Shown here: positions 1-9,010 of the stretch, piece by piece
Layout: every line of letters begins with the position of its first letter
Position numbering within the stretch: position 1 is the stretch's first letter
Source of the DNA: DAOUET01 sp034430155
GTDB lineage: Bacteria; Chloroflexota; Anaerolineae; Anaerolineales; UBA4823
Assembly (NCBI GenBank): GCA_034430155.1
Contig: DAOUET010000122.1
Location: forward strand, 1-64,000
Reading direction: 5' to 3'
Length of the DNA: 64,000 nucleotides
Program-made: the position numbers and the translations under genes
The notes under the pieces: model-generated
The model's database searches: none
What the model was told of the DNA's origin: nothing
Seen by the model: only the letters and a program-made list of their open reading frames with translations

Positions 1-777
1 CTGGAAGATGTGGCTTTTCTTTGGGAGGCGGAAGGACAAATCGTTGCCATTCTCATGCCCGATGGCGGTCCCGGCGATGCCCATTTGTCGGTGCATCCGA
101 CTTTGCGTACCTTGGAGCTTGAAGAAGAAATGCTCAACGTAGCGGAAGAACGCCTGGCCACGGTCCGGCCGGATGGTTCGCGCAAGCTGTATGTGTGGGT
201 GCCGGGGCAAGATAAACTTCGGCAGGAACTCGTAAGCAGGCATGGCTACAGCAAAGATAATTGGCCTGAATACCAGTGGCGTCGAGACCTGGAAATCGCC
301 ATTCCCGATGTACCGGTTCCCCCAGGGTACACCATTCGTTCTCTGGGAGATGGTCTCGAACTTTTAGAGCGCTGTTACGCTTCGGGGTTGGGGTTCCACG
401 AGGGTGATATAAAGATTGCGGTAGAGAACAGGGATGATCCTACCTGGTACCGCAATATCCAGACTGCCCCTCTTTACCGCAGGGATCTCGACTTGGTGGC
501 GATTGCGCCGGATGGGGCAATTGCCGCCTTTTGTACCATCTGGTTCGATGATGTGACTCGGAGTGCCTATTTTGAGCCGGTTGCCACCGTGCCCGCCCAC
601 CAACAGCGGGGATTGGGCAAAGCTCTCCTGACCGAGGGATTACGCCGGTTGCAACGCATGGGAACGACCAGGGCATTTGTGGGCGGTTATAGCATTGCGG
701 CCAATGCCTTGTACCGGTCGGTAATGGGCTCTGAACATGAGTTGTACGAACCGTGGGTGAAGGAATGGCCGCCTTGA
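1..777 (+). CDS. GNAT family N-acetyltransferase, 5' end outside window
   Basis: The frame is already open at base 1 (LEDVAFLWEAEG...), so the true start lies upstream and the GTG at base 10 is probably internal. About 258 codons are visible. The C-terminal third carries the acetyl-CoA binding motif A of GNAT enzymes (QQRGLGKALLTEGLRRL, around codons 200-217), followed by a helix with an ANALYRSVMG motif typical of motif B. The N-terminal half looks like a second, diverged GNAT-like lobe. The family transfers acetyl groups from acetyl-CoA to amines; the substrate cannot be told. No downstream gene is close enough to call an operon. Confidence 0.8.
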   Translation: MEDVAFLWEAEGQIVAILMPDGGPGDAHLSVHPTLRTLELEEEMLNVAEERLATVRPDGSRKLYVWVPGQDKLRQELVSRHGYSKDNWPEYQWRRDLEIAIPDVPVPPGYTIRSLGDGLELLERCYASGLGFHEGDIKIAVENRDDPTWYRNIQTAPLYRRDLDLVAIAPDGAIAAFCTIWFDDVTRSAYFEPVATVPAHQQRGLGKALLTEGLRRLQRMGTTRAFVGGYSIAANALYRSVMGSEHELYEPWVKEWPP

Positions 778-929
778 TTATTAAGAGCTGTTGGGCAGCC
801 CAACAACCATTTCCGTTCGAGGTTGCTTCGTTCCGATTGCGGCGCGGTTGAAGCGCAGGCAGATGGAACTGACCGCATCGCGCTCGGCCTTAACGGGGCG
901 GCAAATCTGCTATCGTGAGAGAAACCAGT

Positions 930-1889
930 ATGGATGCGAAAACTAGCCACCTGGATTACACAGATCGAAGCCGATTACTCACCATCATCGGAATTCTTCT
1001 CCTATTGGGTGGTGTTGCTGTCGGTCTCTTGGGGCCGCTCGAAATGTACTGCTTTTACCTTTTTTCCGAGGGTGGTCGTTTTCATTACGAAGGTTTTGGA
1101 TTCGGTTCTTTCATGTTTGGCAACATTGCCAGCCAAATCATCGGTTACTATATGATCGCAATCATGTTCATCACTTTGGGCTATGGACACTTGAAATTGC
1201 GGCGATGGGCCAGAGTACTTTCTCTGACCTTGTTGTGGTCATGGTTGGTGGTCGGTGCGCCTTTGATCTTCGTGGTCTTTTTCATATTGGCAGGATCCAA
1301 AGACCTGTCTATAACCGTCGCTTTGATTTCACTGGTTTTTCTCGGACTGTCCTATTTGCTATTTCCAGGACTGCTTATCCGGTTTTATCAGAGCCGAAAT
1401 GTTAGAAGAACCCTGGAGACCAAAGACGCCAAGACCTATTGGATTGAAGACTTACCCACACCCATCCTGGTGCTGAGTGCTTTGTATTTGTTCTACCTCA
1501 TCATGCTACACATCCTCATCTTGTTCAACGGTATGTTTCCGGTATTTGGCGTCTTTCGTTATGGTCTTCAGGGGATTATCTTGCTGGATGTCTCCATTGC
1601 GTGTTTGGTTTGCATTACTTGGGGAACGTTACGGCGACGACTGTGGGCGTGGTGGGCCTCGGTAATCTTGTTGGGCTTGTTCATGTTCTCAACGGTGCTA
1701 ACCTTCTTCAGATCTAGTTACTCGGCCATCTTACTTGGGCTGGCATTTCCGCCAAGGGAAATGGAATTCTTGGGGGGATTACCAGTACAGGGTTATCATT
1801 TTTCCATTCTGGTAGGAATACCATTATTCACAACTTGGGTTATAGCAATTCTATCGAAACGACATTTCGGGACAGATGTGAGGATTTGA
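930..1889 (+). CDS. Polytopic membrane protein of unknown function
   Basis: This codes for a 319-residue protein with about eight hydrophobic segments (first near residues 18-36, then around 65-85, 95-120, 125-150, 180-205, 215-235, 245-265 and 285-310) and basic turns between them, so it is an integral membrane protein. I chose the ATG at 930 over the in-frame GTG at 915 because GAGAGAA lies about 8 nt before it. No family motif was recognised. It sits alone between the GNAT gene and a DUF1232 gene, about 100 nt from the latter, and could share a transcript with it. Confidence 0.7.
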   Translation: MDAKTSHLDYTDRSRLLTIIGILLLLGGVAVGLLGPLEMYCFYLFSEGGRFHYEGFGFGSFMFGNIASQIIGYYMIAIMFITLGYGHLKLRRWARVLSLTLLWSWLVVGAPLIFVVFFILAGSKDLSITVALISLVFLGLSYLLFPGLLIRFYQSRNVRRTLETKDAKTYWIEDLPTPILVLSALYLFYLIMLHILILFNGMFPVFGVFRYGLQGIILLDVSIACLVCITWGTLRRRLWAWWASVILLGLFMFSTVLTFFRSSYSAILLGLAFPPREMEFLGGLPVQGYHFSILVGIPLFTTWVIAILSKRHFGTDVRI

Positions 1890-1986
1890 ACTGCTAAACG
1901 GGAAAATCTGCCGCCCAACCCCTAAGGAGTCTCACCAAACCCATCATGGTGCTATTCTTTAAGCGAGTATAGGGAGAAACCAATCC

Positions 1987-2382
1987 ATGGCAAGATGGCT
2001 CGAAAGCTGGAAACAACGAGCTCGACAACTCAAAATAGAAGTCTATACCATCTATTTGGCGTACAAAGACCCCAGAGTCCCTTGGTATGCACGGGTTTTC
2101 GCGGCCTGTGTTGTCGGATATGCTTTCAGTCCTATAGACCTGATACCTGACCCCATTCCCATTTTGGGGTATTTGGATGACCTATTGATAGTTCCTTTGG
2201 GAGTCGTACTTGCAGTGAAAATGATTCCCCAAAATGTCCTAGCCGAGTGTCGGGAGCAGGCACAGAAGATTGTGCGTCAAGGCAAACCTGTGAACCGAGT
2301 CGCCGCAGTGGTTATCGTTGCTATTTGGCTCTTCTTGGCAGCATTGGTGGTCGCTTTGGTGGTGCGCCTTTCAAATGGGTGA
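1987..2382 (+). CDS. DUF1232 (YkvA-type) small membrane protein
   Basis: The 131-residue product has the DUF1232 signature in its centre: a VPWYARVFAACVVGYAFSP stretch followed by IDLIPDPIPILGYLDDLL (residues about 36-70). In this family the SPIDLIPD(P/F)IP motif is nearly invariant. A second hydrophobic segment near residues 105-127 anchors the C terminus. The function of DUF1232 proteins is not established. An AGGGAG sequence sits before the ATG at a usable distance. Length and domain position fit the family. Confidence 0.85.
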   Translation: MARWLESWKQRARQLKIEVYTIYLAYKDPRVPWYARVFAACVVGYAFSPIDLIPDPIPILGYLDDLLIVPLGVVLAVKMIPQNVLAECREQAQKIVRQGKPVNRVAAVVIVAIWLFLAALVVALVVRLSNG

Positions 2383-2902
2383 GCAGCTAATGATCCAGGT
2401 GACCTTGATCCTTCAAGCGACCAGATCCGGAAACCTGCCTCCGCTACCCGCGCCATCACTATTCCATGGGCGGAAAGTCTCGATCAGATTGAATTCCACC
2501 AGGCCTGACATCAAAGCTCGGATGCTGCCCCCAATTGCCGAAAGAAGTAACTTCACCCACACGCGCCTAACCCTAACTCCCACTCAATGGCTGTCAACTT
2601 TCGCAACCACTGGGTCTGATTTTCCCGGTCCACGTAGCTTGGAGAGTTGCGAAACCTACAATGGCAGTAACAACAGCGCTAACCATACGCCTGCACGCTT
2701 CGATAACGGCTATTACCTGTTGGCTTGGGTACCTTTATCCAGCATTGGAGGGTCTTTCAGGGGCAGGGGGGACATTGTCCGGGGCGATTATTCCACAAAA
2801 AAATTGCGTTCTTCAAGGTTTTGTGCAATAATAAGGACACAGTCATACAAATCCACCCAACCACTTACCCAAACAGTTATCTTACTCGATAATTTCGAGG
2901 TA
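2383..2902. other. Intergenic stretch without a recognisable gene
   Basis: A long plus frame runs through here from 2318, but its first 195 codons have low-complexity, non-protein-like composition and no ribosome binding site. I see no supported gene, RNA or clear hairpin between the DUF1232 stop and 2903. AT-rich sequence near 2800-2900 may hold the promoter of the DUF6236-like remnant. Confidence 0.4.
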
Positions 2903-3368
2903 ATGATGTCTTTTATGGTCGCTCTATACTACCCATGGATTGATTTCAGGGATGAGGGCTGGTTGAAAAGCGCGATTCTATATTGGGATTCTATGCGCAC
3001 TATCGTGCCTGCTTCTATCAGCCATCCCTACTCATCACGTACTGCCCACCAACTTCAGGAGGCTGGTATTCTCCCTCCTGACGCGTCGAATCTTCAATGC
3101 AGAAAATAGAAAGCCTCACGAAAGAAGCTCCAGATTATCTTGATAGCCCCGAGGCTGCCGAGCTATTTGCAGCTCACAGTTTATATACTCATGCACAGAT
3201 TCGTACTGTTTTACAAGAAAACCCATTTGCGTATGTATTGAAAGCAGAGAAGAAATTTTCCTCATGACTCTCTGGCGGCATAACCTAGGTCGCCTGTACC
3301 GGGAGGCAAATTTTCAGCAGCAGCTGGAATCATTATTCGAGTTAGAAACAGAAACAAAAATCTCATAA
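2903..3368 (+). pseudogene. Frameshifted remnant of a DUF6236-like gene
   Basis: The frame starting at the ATG at 2903 gives MVALYYPWIDFRDEGWLKSA followed by ILYWDSMRTIVP, which matches the N-terminal hallmark of DUF6236-type proteins (aromatic YYP, then DE-WLK, LYWD and IVP). It stops at 3109. A second frame (57 codons, ATG 3097, TGA 3265-3267) then encodes a helical segment, and a third frame (ATG 3264, TAA 3366-3368) continues for 34 residues with an ATGA overlap. DUF6236 proteins are usually several hundred residues, so the three short pieces in three successive frames look like one decayed gene. The alternative, two tiny coupled genes, is less likely. Function of the family is unknown. 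Confidence 0.5.
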
Positions 3369-3379
3369 AGGAGTCTAAA

Positions 3380-4669
3380 ATGAACACTCGAAAAAAAATT
3401 CTTTTCATTCTGGGAGCCAGTGCCATTTTGCTGGGTACCGTCATCGGTTTGAGAATCTCCAAAACCGCCCATGCTTCGCCTTCTGCTGGCGAGCCATCTC
3501 TTTCCGACCAGGTGATTCCCTATATGGGTCAGCTGTTGGACGATTCCGGTCAACCCGTGGCTGATGGGGCTTATGACTTCATCTTCGAATTGTATGCCAA
3601 CGAAACCGGCGGGGAGTTGTTATGGAAGGAGACTAAGGAAAGCGTTGCGGTTCAGGGGGGCGCTTTCTCGGTTCTGTTGGGTACCCTTAACATGGTCCCC
3701 GAGGCAATCTTAAAGAGCGGCAGCGCCTGGCTGGCGGTGAGCGTGCGGGGCGCAGAAGAAAGTATCTTCACCCCCCTTAACCCGCGTCAACAATTGAGCG
3801 CGGCTTCTCCCGAATCGGTAGCCAGTTCAGCGGCCGGACTCACCTGCCCCCACGATCACTGGGGGGAGAACTGGAGCGGAACTGGCGGAGCGAGAGGATT
3901 AACGGTCTCCTCTCAAGGAGGATATGCCCTGGAAGGCTGGAGCAGCGGGAACATTGGCATACTGGGTGTCAGCACAAGCGCGGCAATCGTGATACCCAGT
4001 GGCATGACCGGCGTATATGGTATCGGCGACAACTATGGTATGGTCGGTTATGGCAATCACGGCGCTTATTTTAGCGGCTACGACGATCACCAGGACCTTA
4101 TCTTAGGCGGCGCCGTAGGCAGGATCAACACCGATCCCAACGATCAGAACAGCCTGCTTTATCTATCGAGTAACGCCGATGCGATCATCAAGTTGGATAA
4201 TGACAGCGGCGAGAATAATTTCCTGCGTATTAAAAACTCAGCAGGCGCTGACGTCTGCACCGTCAGCGAAGACCCGTTAGTAGGTCTGGTTTGTTCTAAG
4301 AAAAGCGCGGTTGTCACGACTCCCGATTACGGTCAGCGCCTGCTTTACTCCGTAGAAAGCCCGGAAGTCTGGTTTGAAGATTTCGGAGAGGCGACATTGG
4401 TGAACGGGGAAGTAACGGTTTCCTTCGAGCCGATCTTTGCTGAAACGGTGAATCTAGAGGAGGATTATCACGTCTTTCTGACACCATTATGCCAGGATCC
4501 GGTGCTGCTATCCGTTACCAAGAAAGATGCCACCGGCTTCACAGTACGTGGAGTTACGCTCGATAAGCAGTTGGCTCAGTGCGCCTTCGACTACCGCATC
4601 GCGGCCAAGCGACTGGGATACGAAAACGTACGCCTGGAAGTGACAAATTGGCAGGGGGGGGAGCCATGA
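3380..4669 (+). CDS. Secreted or surface-anchored repeat protein, tail-fibre-like
   Basis: The 429-residue product begins with a basic n-region and one hydrophobic segment (residues about 7-24) ending near AHASPSAG, a likely signal peptide. Residues 45-130 form a beta-rich region with YDFIFELYANETGGELLW, a pattern seen in bacterial surface proteins that carry head domains of fibre type. The middle is Gly-rich and resembles phage-tail-fibre or collagen-like surface modules (repeated GVYGIGDNYGMVGYG-style turns). The C terminus ends in FDYRIAAKRLGYENVRLEV. AAAGGAG precedes the ATG by 7 nt. Its stop overlaps the next start (ATGA), so the two are translationally coupled. Exact function unknown. 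Confidence 0.7.
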   Translation: MNTRKKILFILGASAILLGTVIGLRISKTAHASPSAGEPSLSDQVIPYMGQLLDDSGQPVADGAYDFIFELYANETGGELLWKETKESVAVQGGAFSVLLGTLNMVPEAILKSGSAWLAVSVRGAEESIFTPLNPRQQLSAASPESVASSAAGLTCPHDHWGENWSGTGGARGLTVSSQGGYALEGWSSGNIGILGVSTSAAIVIPSGMTGVYGIGDNYGMVGYGNHGAYFSGYDDHQDLILGGAVGRINTDPNDQNSLLYLSSNADAIIKLDNDSGENNFLRIKNSAGADVCTVSEDPLVGLVCSKKSAVVTTPDYGQRLLYSVESPEVWFEDFGEATLVNGEVTVSFEPIFAETVNLEEDYHVFLTPLCQDPVLLSVTKKDATGFTVRGVTLDKQLAQCAFDYRIAAKRLGYENVRLEVTNWQGGEP

Positions 4670-4950
4670 AGAAGTACATCTTCCCTGCCGCGGTGGTTGG
4701 CCTGATCTGTGTGCTGATCCTGGTTGGCGTGGCATTAGCCCAATCCGGCAGCCAGCCCTCACCCTCATGGTATGTGGTTGAGACAGGCAAAGCCTCGGGC
4801 GGGGGCTACTCCCTGACCAGCTTGGTCTGGTCGACCAGCGGTACAATCCAGGGTCAAGGTTATGCCCTCTTGGGACCGGCGGCACCCACATTACGGGGTA
4901 ATGGTTGTTGTTGTTCCTTCTTGCCCTGTGTGTTAGACAACTTCAAATAG
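4666..4950 (+). CDS. Small secreted protein, coupled to upstream gene
   Basis: The 94-residue product starts MKKYIFPAAVVGLICVLILV and continues to ALAQSGS, a clean signal peptide with an Ala-x-Ala type cleavage site near residue 26. The rest (about 68 residues) is Ser/Gly-rich with a CCC cluster near the C terminus (NGCCCSF, then PCVLDNFK). The start overlaps the upstream stop as ATGA and a G-rich stretch serves as binding site, so it is almost certainly co-translated with 3380-4669. The length and Cys cluster suggest an exported accessory protein. No family recognised. Confidence 0.65.
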   Translation: MKKYIFPAAVVGLICVLILVGVALAQSGSQPSPSWYVVETGKASGGGYSLTSLVWSTSGTIQGQGYALLGPAAPTLRGNGCCCSFLPCVLDNFK

Positions 4951-4956
4951 AGTCGC

Positions 4957-5004
4957 GGCTGGGTCGCGGGCCTCTACTCTTATGAGGCTGGTTGCGACCC
5001 AGCC
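4957..5004 (+). terminator. Perfect 11-bp inverted repeat between secreted-protein genes
   Basis: GGCTGGGTCGC at 4957-4967 pairs exactly with GCGACCCAGCC at 4994-5004, and the loop holds a nested CCTC/GAGG pair. It lies just after the stop at 4950 and 65 nt before the next start. No T-run follows, so it may act as an mRNA stabiliser or partial terminator rather than a strong intrinsic terminator. Confidence 0.45.
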
Positions 5005-5068
5005 CTACTAACCCGAACGCATGGGGAGGCGGATACAACCTGGCGTACCCCAGGGGAGGAGAAAACCG

Positions 5069-6811
5069 ATGCGGCTAAATAAAACCAAAGCACTGGCGGG
5101 GGTTCTGTTGTTCATGTGGTGCGCTTGTGCCCCAACGACGCAAAGCAAGTTGCCCTCAGACACCGTCAAACCCCCAGCGCCCGACCTGTCGAGGGCAACC
5201 CAAACCACATTCTACATCCGCCCAGACGGAGGCTCCTCCGATCAATGTAGCGGGTTGACAAATGCCGCCTATCCCGGCAGCGGGATGGGTCAGGATTGCG
5301 CCTGGGATCACCCCTTCAGAGCCCTGCCCCCGGGCGGCGTACCGCATATTGCCGCAGGTGATACCTTAATAATCGCTTCCGGCAGCTACAAGATGGGTTA
5401 CGGCGCGCCCGGCGCTGACACCTGCGAGCTCGACTATCCCTGGGATTGCTACATGCCGCCCATACCCAGCGGACTTGACCCGGCCCAACCCACCCGGATA
5501 CTGGGAGCGGGTTCGAATTCTGGCTGTGCTAACCCACCTGAGCTGTGGGGGACGGAGCGGGCAGACCTGATCCTCAACCTAACTGGCGCCAGCAACATCG
5601 AGCTCGCCTGTCTGGAGGTCAGCGACCATTCGACCTGCGTCGAGGACCACACGGGCGGTCTGGCATGCCAGCGCGAGGCTTACCCCTATGGCGATTGGGC
5701 TGCGGTTGGCCTGTATGCAGCGGACTCGAACAATGTCCACTTGAAAGACTTGAATATTCACGGACTGGCCAGCACGGGGGTGTGGGCCGGTCGACTGGCG
5801 GACTGGATTGTGGAGAACGTGCGCATTGCCGGCAACGGCTGGGTTGGGTGGGATGGGGACATCGAGGGGGATGACGCCAATGACGGCACGCTGACCTTCC
5901 GCCATTGGACGGTGGAATGGAATGGCTGTGGGGAAACCTACCCGGGCGAACAGCCCACTGGCTGCTGGGCGCAAAGCGCCGGGGGGTACGGCGACGGGGT
6001 TGGCACCGGCAGCACCGGCGGAGACTGGATTATTGAAGATTCGGCCTTCCTACATAACACCTCCGATGGATTAGACCTGCTTTACCATAGCCAGGGCGGG
6101 CAAATCGTGCTAAAGCGGGTCTATGCTGAGGGCAACGCCGGTAACCAGATCAAAGTTACCGGGGCAACTTCAATCACTAACAGCGTGCTGGTGGGGAATT
6201 GCGCCTTCTTTGATAACCAGCCATTTACATTTAATGTAGACCCTTGCCGGGCTCTGGGAAATACACTGGAGATAACATATACCGGAGGAGAACAAGCCTC
6301 TATCCTCAACTCGACTTTCTATGGTCAGGGAGACGGGTTAGTTGGCAGCGGTCCGCGCGAAGGTTTTAATTGTAATGGCGTCGAAACGCTGACTGCCAGG
6401 AACAACATCTTTCTAGGCGACAAGGATTACTTCGATCAAGGTGATATCACTTTCCTCTTTTACCAGGAGAATTGTGGTAATTTATCAATGGATTCGAACT
6501 ACAATATGGCGTTTTCCGCCAAGAACATCACCTGCGGCGCTTCCGGCGATTATGTGAGCTCGGGGGCTGCCGACCTTTGCCAGGACCCGCAACTCACTCT
6601 ACCTGCCAGCGGGAATGCCTATGGTATGTTGCCCATCCTGGAAAGCCCGGCCATCGACGCCGGTGATAACACCACCTGTCCATCCGTAGACTATCGAGGG
6701 AAACCGCGGCCTGCAGATGGTGATGGAGACGGCAATCCCGTTTGCGACATGGGCGCGTTTGAATTATGGGAAGCCACTGCGGAAGTCTACCTGCCGCTGA
6801 TACTGAGGTAA
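5069..6811 (+). CDS. Secreted right-handed beta-helix protein with YLPL C terminus
   Basis: I chose the ATG at 5069 (580 residues) because GGGAGGAGAAAA precedes it and the product then begins with a signal-like segment, MRLNKTKALAGVLLFMWCAC, perhaps a lipoprotein signal with a non-canonical lipobox. From residue about 45 there is a TTFYIRPDGGSSDQC start typical of secreted parallel beta-helix (pectate-lyase-fold) proteins, followed by many coil repeats rich in N, G and V (NSVLVGN, LDLLYHSQGG, NNIFLGD). Such proteins bind or cleave polysaccharides, but no catalytic residues could be assigned. The last residues, VYLPLILR, match a C-terminal signature shared with other secreted proteins here and in Chloroflexota. 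Confidence 0.75.
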   Translation: MRLNKTKALAGVLLFMWCACAPTTQSKLPSDTVKPPAPDLSRATQTTFYIRPDGGSSDQCSGLTNAAYPGSGMGQDCAWDHPFRALPPGGVPHIAAGDTLIIASGSYKMGYGAPGADTCELDYPWDCYMPPIPSGLDPAQPTRILGAGSNSGCANPPELWGTERADLILNLTGASNIELACLEVSDHSTCVEDHTGGLACQREAYPYGDWAAVGLYAADSNNVHLKDLNIHGLASTGVWAGRLADWIVENVRIAGNGWVGWDGDIEGDDANDGTLTFRHWTVEWNGCGETYPGEQPTGCWAQSAGGYGDGVGTGSTGGDWIIEDSAFLHNTSDGLDLLYHSQGGQIVLKRVYAEGNAGNQIKVTGATSITNSVLVGNCAFFDNQPFTFNVDPCRALGNTLEITYTGGEQASILNSTFYGQGDGLVGSGPREGFNCNGVETLTARNNIFLGDKDYFDQGDITFLFYQENCGNLSMDSNYNMAFSAKNITCGASGDYVSSGAADLCQDPQLTLPASGNAYGMLPILESPAIDAGDNTTCPSVDYRGKPRPADGDGDGNPVCDMGAFELWEATAEVYLPLILR

Positions 6812-6903
6812 AGAGGCGATTGGCTTTCAAGATAGCGCAGTCCTGCGGTTGATTTCCACCTTTTATCCATATTTCGGATATAAGGTGACAGAGGGCCAAG
6901 GCT

Positions 6904-7074
6904 TTACCGGATGATCGGATACGAGCCCAGGGCGCCTAGCCAGACGCCTGAAACGAAACTGTTTAGCATCACGAACAATGCTGTTTCCGGTGGATTCCCG
7001 GCGAAGACTTGGAGTATGTGCAATCCGCCAAACCACGCGGCTTGAACAATAAGGTTGGATACCAGTTCGCGTAA
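6904..7074 (-). pseudogene. Possible remnant of a membrane protein gene in a 379-nt gap
   Basis: Between 6811 and 7190 no intact gene is visible. On the minus strand a frame opened by a stop at 7075-7077 and closed at 6904-6906 reads as a hydrophobic peptide (LIVQAAWFGGLHILQVF, then LNSFVSGVWLGALGSYP). It lacks a start codon and binding site. The FGGLH pattern loosely resembles CPBP (CAAX protease-like) membrane proteins, but 56 residues are too few to decide. The rest of the gap shows nothing. Confidence 0.22.
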
Positions 7075-7190
7075 TCATCTGTCCCAAACCGCTGGAGCCC
7101 GCGCCGTAGGCAGCATGGCCTCAAGGCGAGGGTTCGGCATCCGGGCAGGTTCAGTTCATGTCAATCGGCATGGTGCCTTCGCCCTTCGAT

Positions 7191-8831
7191 TCAATCCTTG
7201 GTAAGTACCAATAGGGTGACATCGTCCTGCTGTGGCGCGCCCTCGATAAAGGCATTGAGATCAGCCTCAACGTGCGTAAGGAGTTCACCAACCTTGCGGG
7301 GCGCGGCGGCAATAGCAGCAGTAAGACGATTAATCCCGTAATCTTCGTTGCGCGTATGCGGATGCCATGCTTCCGTCAGACCGTCGGTGTACATCACAAC
7401 TGCGTCGCCAGGCTCGAGCGTGATTGTCGCCTGGCTCAATTGTAGTTCCTCAAACACTCCAAGCACAGCGCCAGTTCGGGTTAATGACTCTATTGTCCCA
7501 GATGCGCGCCGCACCAATGGTGGATTGTGCCCGGCATTGGCATACTGGAGGGTTTGCTTCTTTGGGTCAAGCACCCCAAGAAAAACCGTGACCAATATCC
7601 CCGATGAAGACTGCCAAAGGATCGTCTGGTTAACCTCCATCAACACTGCCGCAGGGCTGCGATGTCGTAACGCTGCAGAGAGAATGAGACTGTGTACCAT
7701 CGCCATGTAGAGCGCAGCAGCAGTACCCTTATCCGCAACATCGCCGATCACCAGCCCCCAGCGACCCTCATCCAGGGGAAAGATGTCGTAAAAATCTCCG
7801 GAGACCTCGCGCGCTGGGCACCAGACACCCGCGAGACCAAAGCCGGGAATATCAGGCATTTCACGCGGCATGAGCCCCGCCTGGACTTCGCGAGCGACCC
7901 GTAGTTCGTTTTCGAGACGAACACGCCGTGCCTCTGCAACCTCGTAGAAGTGAGCGCGCTCGAGCGCAACGACGAGCTGCGCGCTGACCGCAGAGAGAAA
8001 GTGCAAATCCTCGTGGGTCAGAAACTGCCATTCCTTGGTGGCGGCATTGATGAGACCAATCGGCTTACCTTGTGAGATCAGGGGCGCACTGGCGTGAAAG
8101 CGCAAATCTTGGTTATCGCCTGCAGAGCGCATGGAATCTCGCAAGCGTGTACATTCGACGATGTTGACAGCACGTGTGAGGCGTCCTTCGATGAGCAGAT
8201 GCTGACAGTGGCAGGCGGGCGGCTGGCGGAGAAAGCGACGATCGTCGCGTTCGAGACCGGGGGGTAAACCGCAGGCAGAAGCCAGCGCGAAACCATGCGG
8301 CAGTGAAGCCCCTGCAGGAAAAACACTAAGGTGTGATTCAGTGAGCATCGACACCCAACCGGTCTGCAAATGCATTACTTTGAGCAATGTTCTCAATGTG
8401 CTGTCGAGAGCGCTCTGGATATCCACGGAGCTGTTGAGCTGTTCTGTGATTTGAGCGAGAGCGCGCAACCTCTCCACCTCGCGCTCATGAAGGTTTTCGG
8501 GCAGGGTCTGTTGCCGCTGCTGAATCTGCTCGCCCGTGAGGAAGGGGTGAGCAAAATTGTATTCCTCAAAGGGGTTGTGAGTAATGACCCCCTTGGTTTG
8601 TGCCCATTGGTAAAACCGCTTGAGGGCGGCAATTTGTTCTTCGAGCGCGGCCCGGTCCGCACCTTTAGTGTGCAGGTGAAATAGGTAAGTCCGCAGGTCT
8701 ACATCGTCATCAGCACTGGGAATGAAATCTGCGGGGTGGTTTTGTACCTGCCATTCGATATAGTTCTGCACAGCAAGCGCCGCCCCGTCGGATACAGACA
8801 GGGATGAGGCGAAGCGTTCCAAAAGATCCAT
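7191..8831 (-). CDS. Integrase-type core-binding domain + GAF + SpoIIE/PP2C phosphatase
   Basis: I chose the ATG at 8831 (546 residues, MDLLERFASSL) because GGAGG lies 5 nt upstream; an earlier ATG at 8846 would overlap that site. Residues about 20-95 look like the SAM-like core-binding domain of tyrosine recombinases (YLFHLHTKG, then LKRFYQWAQTKGVITHNPF). A GAF domain follows (about 125-295). The C terminus is a SpoIIE-type PP2C serine phosphatase with SGDFYD, GDVADKGTAAALYM, YANAGHNPP, YTDGLTEA and QQDDVTLLVL, so the acidic metal ligands are present. Such proteins dephosphorylate anti-sigma antagonists in partner-switching cascades. No catalytic recombinase domain is present. No partner gene is adjacent. 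Confidence 0.88.
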   Translation of the reverse strand: MDLLERFASSLSVSDGAALAVQNYIEWQVQNHPADFIPSADDDVDLRTYLFHLHTKGADRAALEEQIAALKRFYQWAQTKGVITHNPFEEYNFAHPFLTGEQIQQRQQTLPENLHEREVERLRALAQITEQLNSSVDIQSALDSTLRTLLKVMHLQTGWVSMLTESHLSVFPAGASLPHGFALASACGLPPGLERDDRRFLRQPPACHCQHLLIEGRLTRAVNIVECTRLRDSMRSAGDNQDLRFHASAPLISQGKPIGLINAATKEWQFLTHEDLHFLSAVSAQLVVALERAHFYEVAEARRVRLENELRVAREVQAGLMPREMPDIPGFGLAGVWCPAREVSGDFYDIFPLDEGRWGLVIGDVADKGTAAALYMAMVHSLILSAALRHRSPAAVLMEVNQTILWQSSSGILVTVFLGVLDPKKQTLQYANAGHNPPLVRRASGTIESLTRTGAVLGVFEELQLSQATITLEPGDAVVMYTDGLTEAWHPHTRNEDYGINRLTAAIAAAPRKVGELLTHVEADLNAFIEGAPQQDDVTLLVLTKD

Positions 8832-9010
8832 AAACCTCCACTCCATAAATTGCCAGGTTTAATACTATAGGAGCATCACGCAAAACCGATTTCCCATGAC
8901 GCTCTTATATCGTGTACACAAAAAATTCAGGTGCTTTAAGCGATCCTTGTATTGCCTTTAAGAGACTCTCTTTCGGGGATGCAATTTTAGGCGGACCTAC
9001 GGTCTTGATC

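Noticed and set aside
2318..2902. First part of a 263-codon frame before the DUF6236-like piece
   Set aside because: Starts inside the DUF1232 gene, has no binding site and non-protein-like composition; only the part from 2903 resembles a family.
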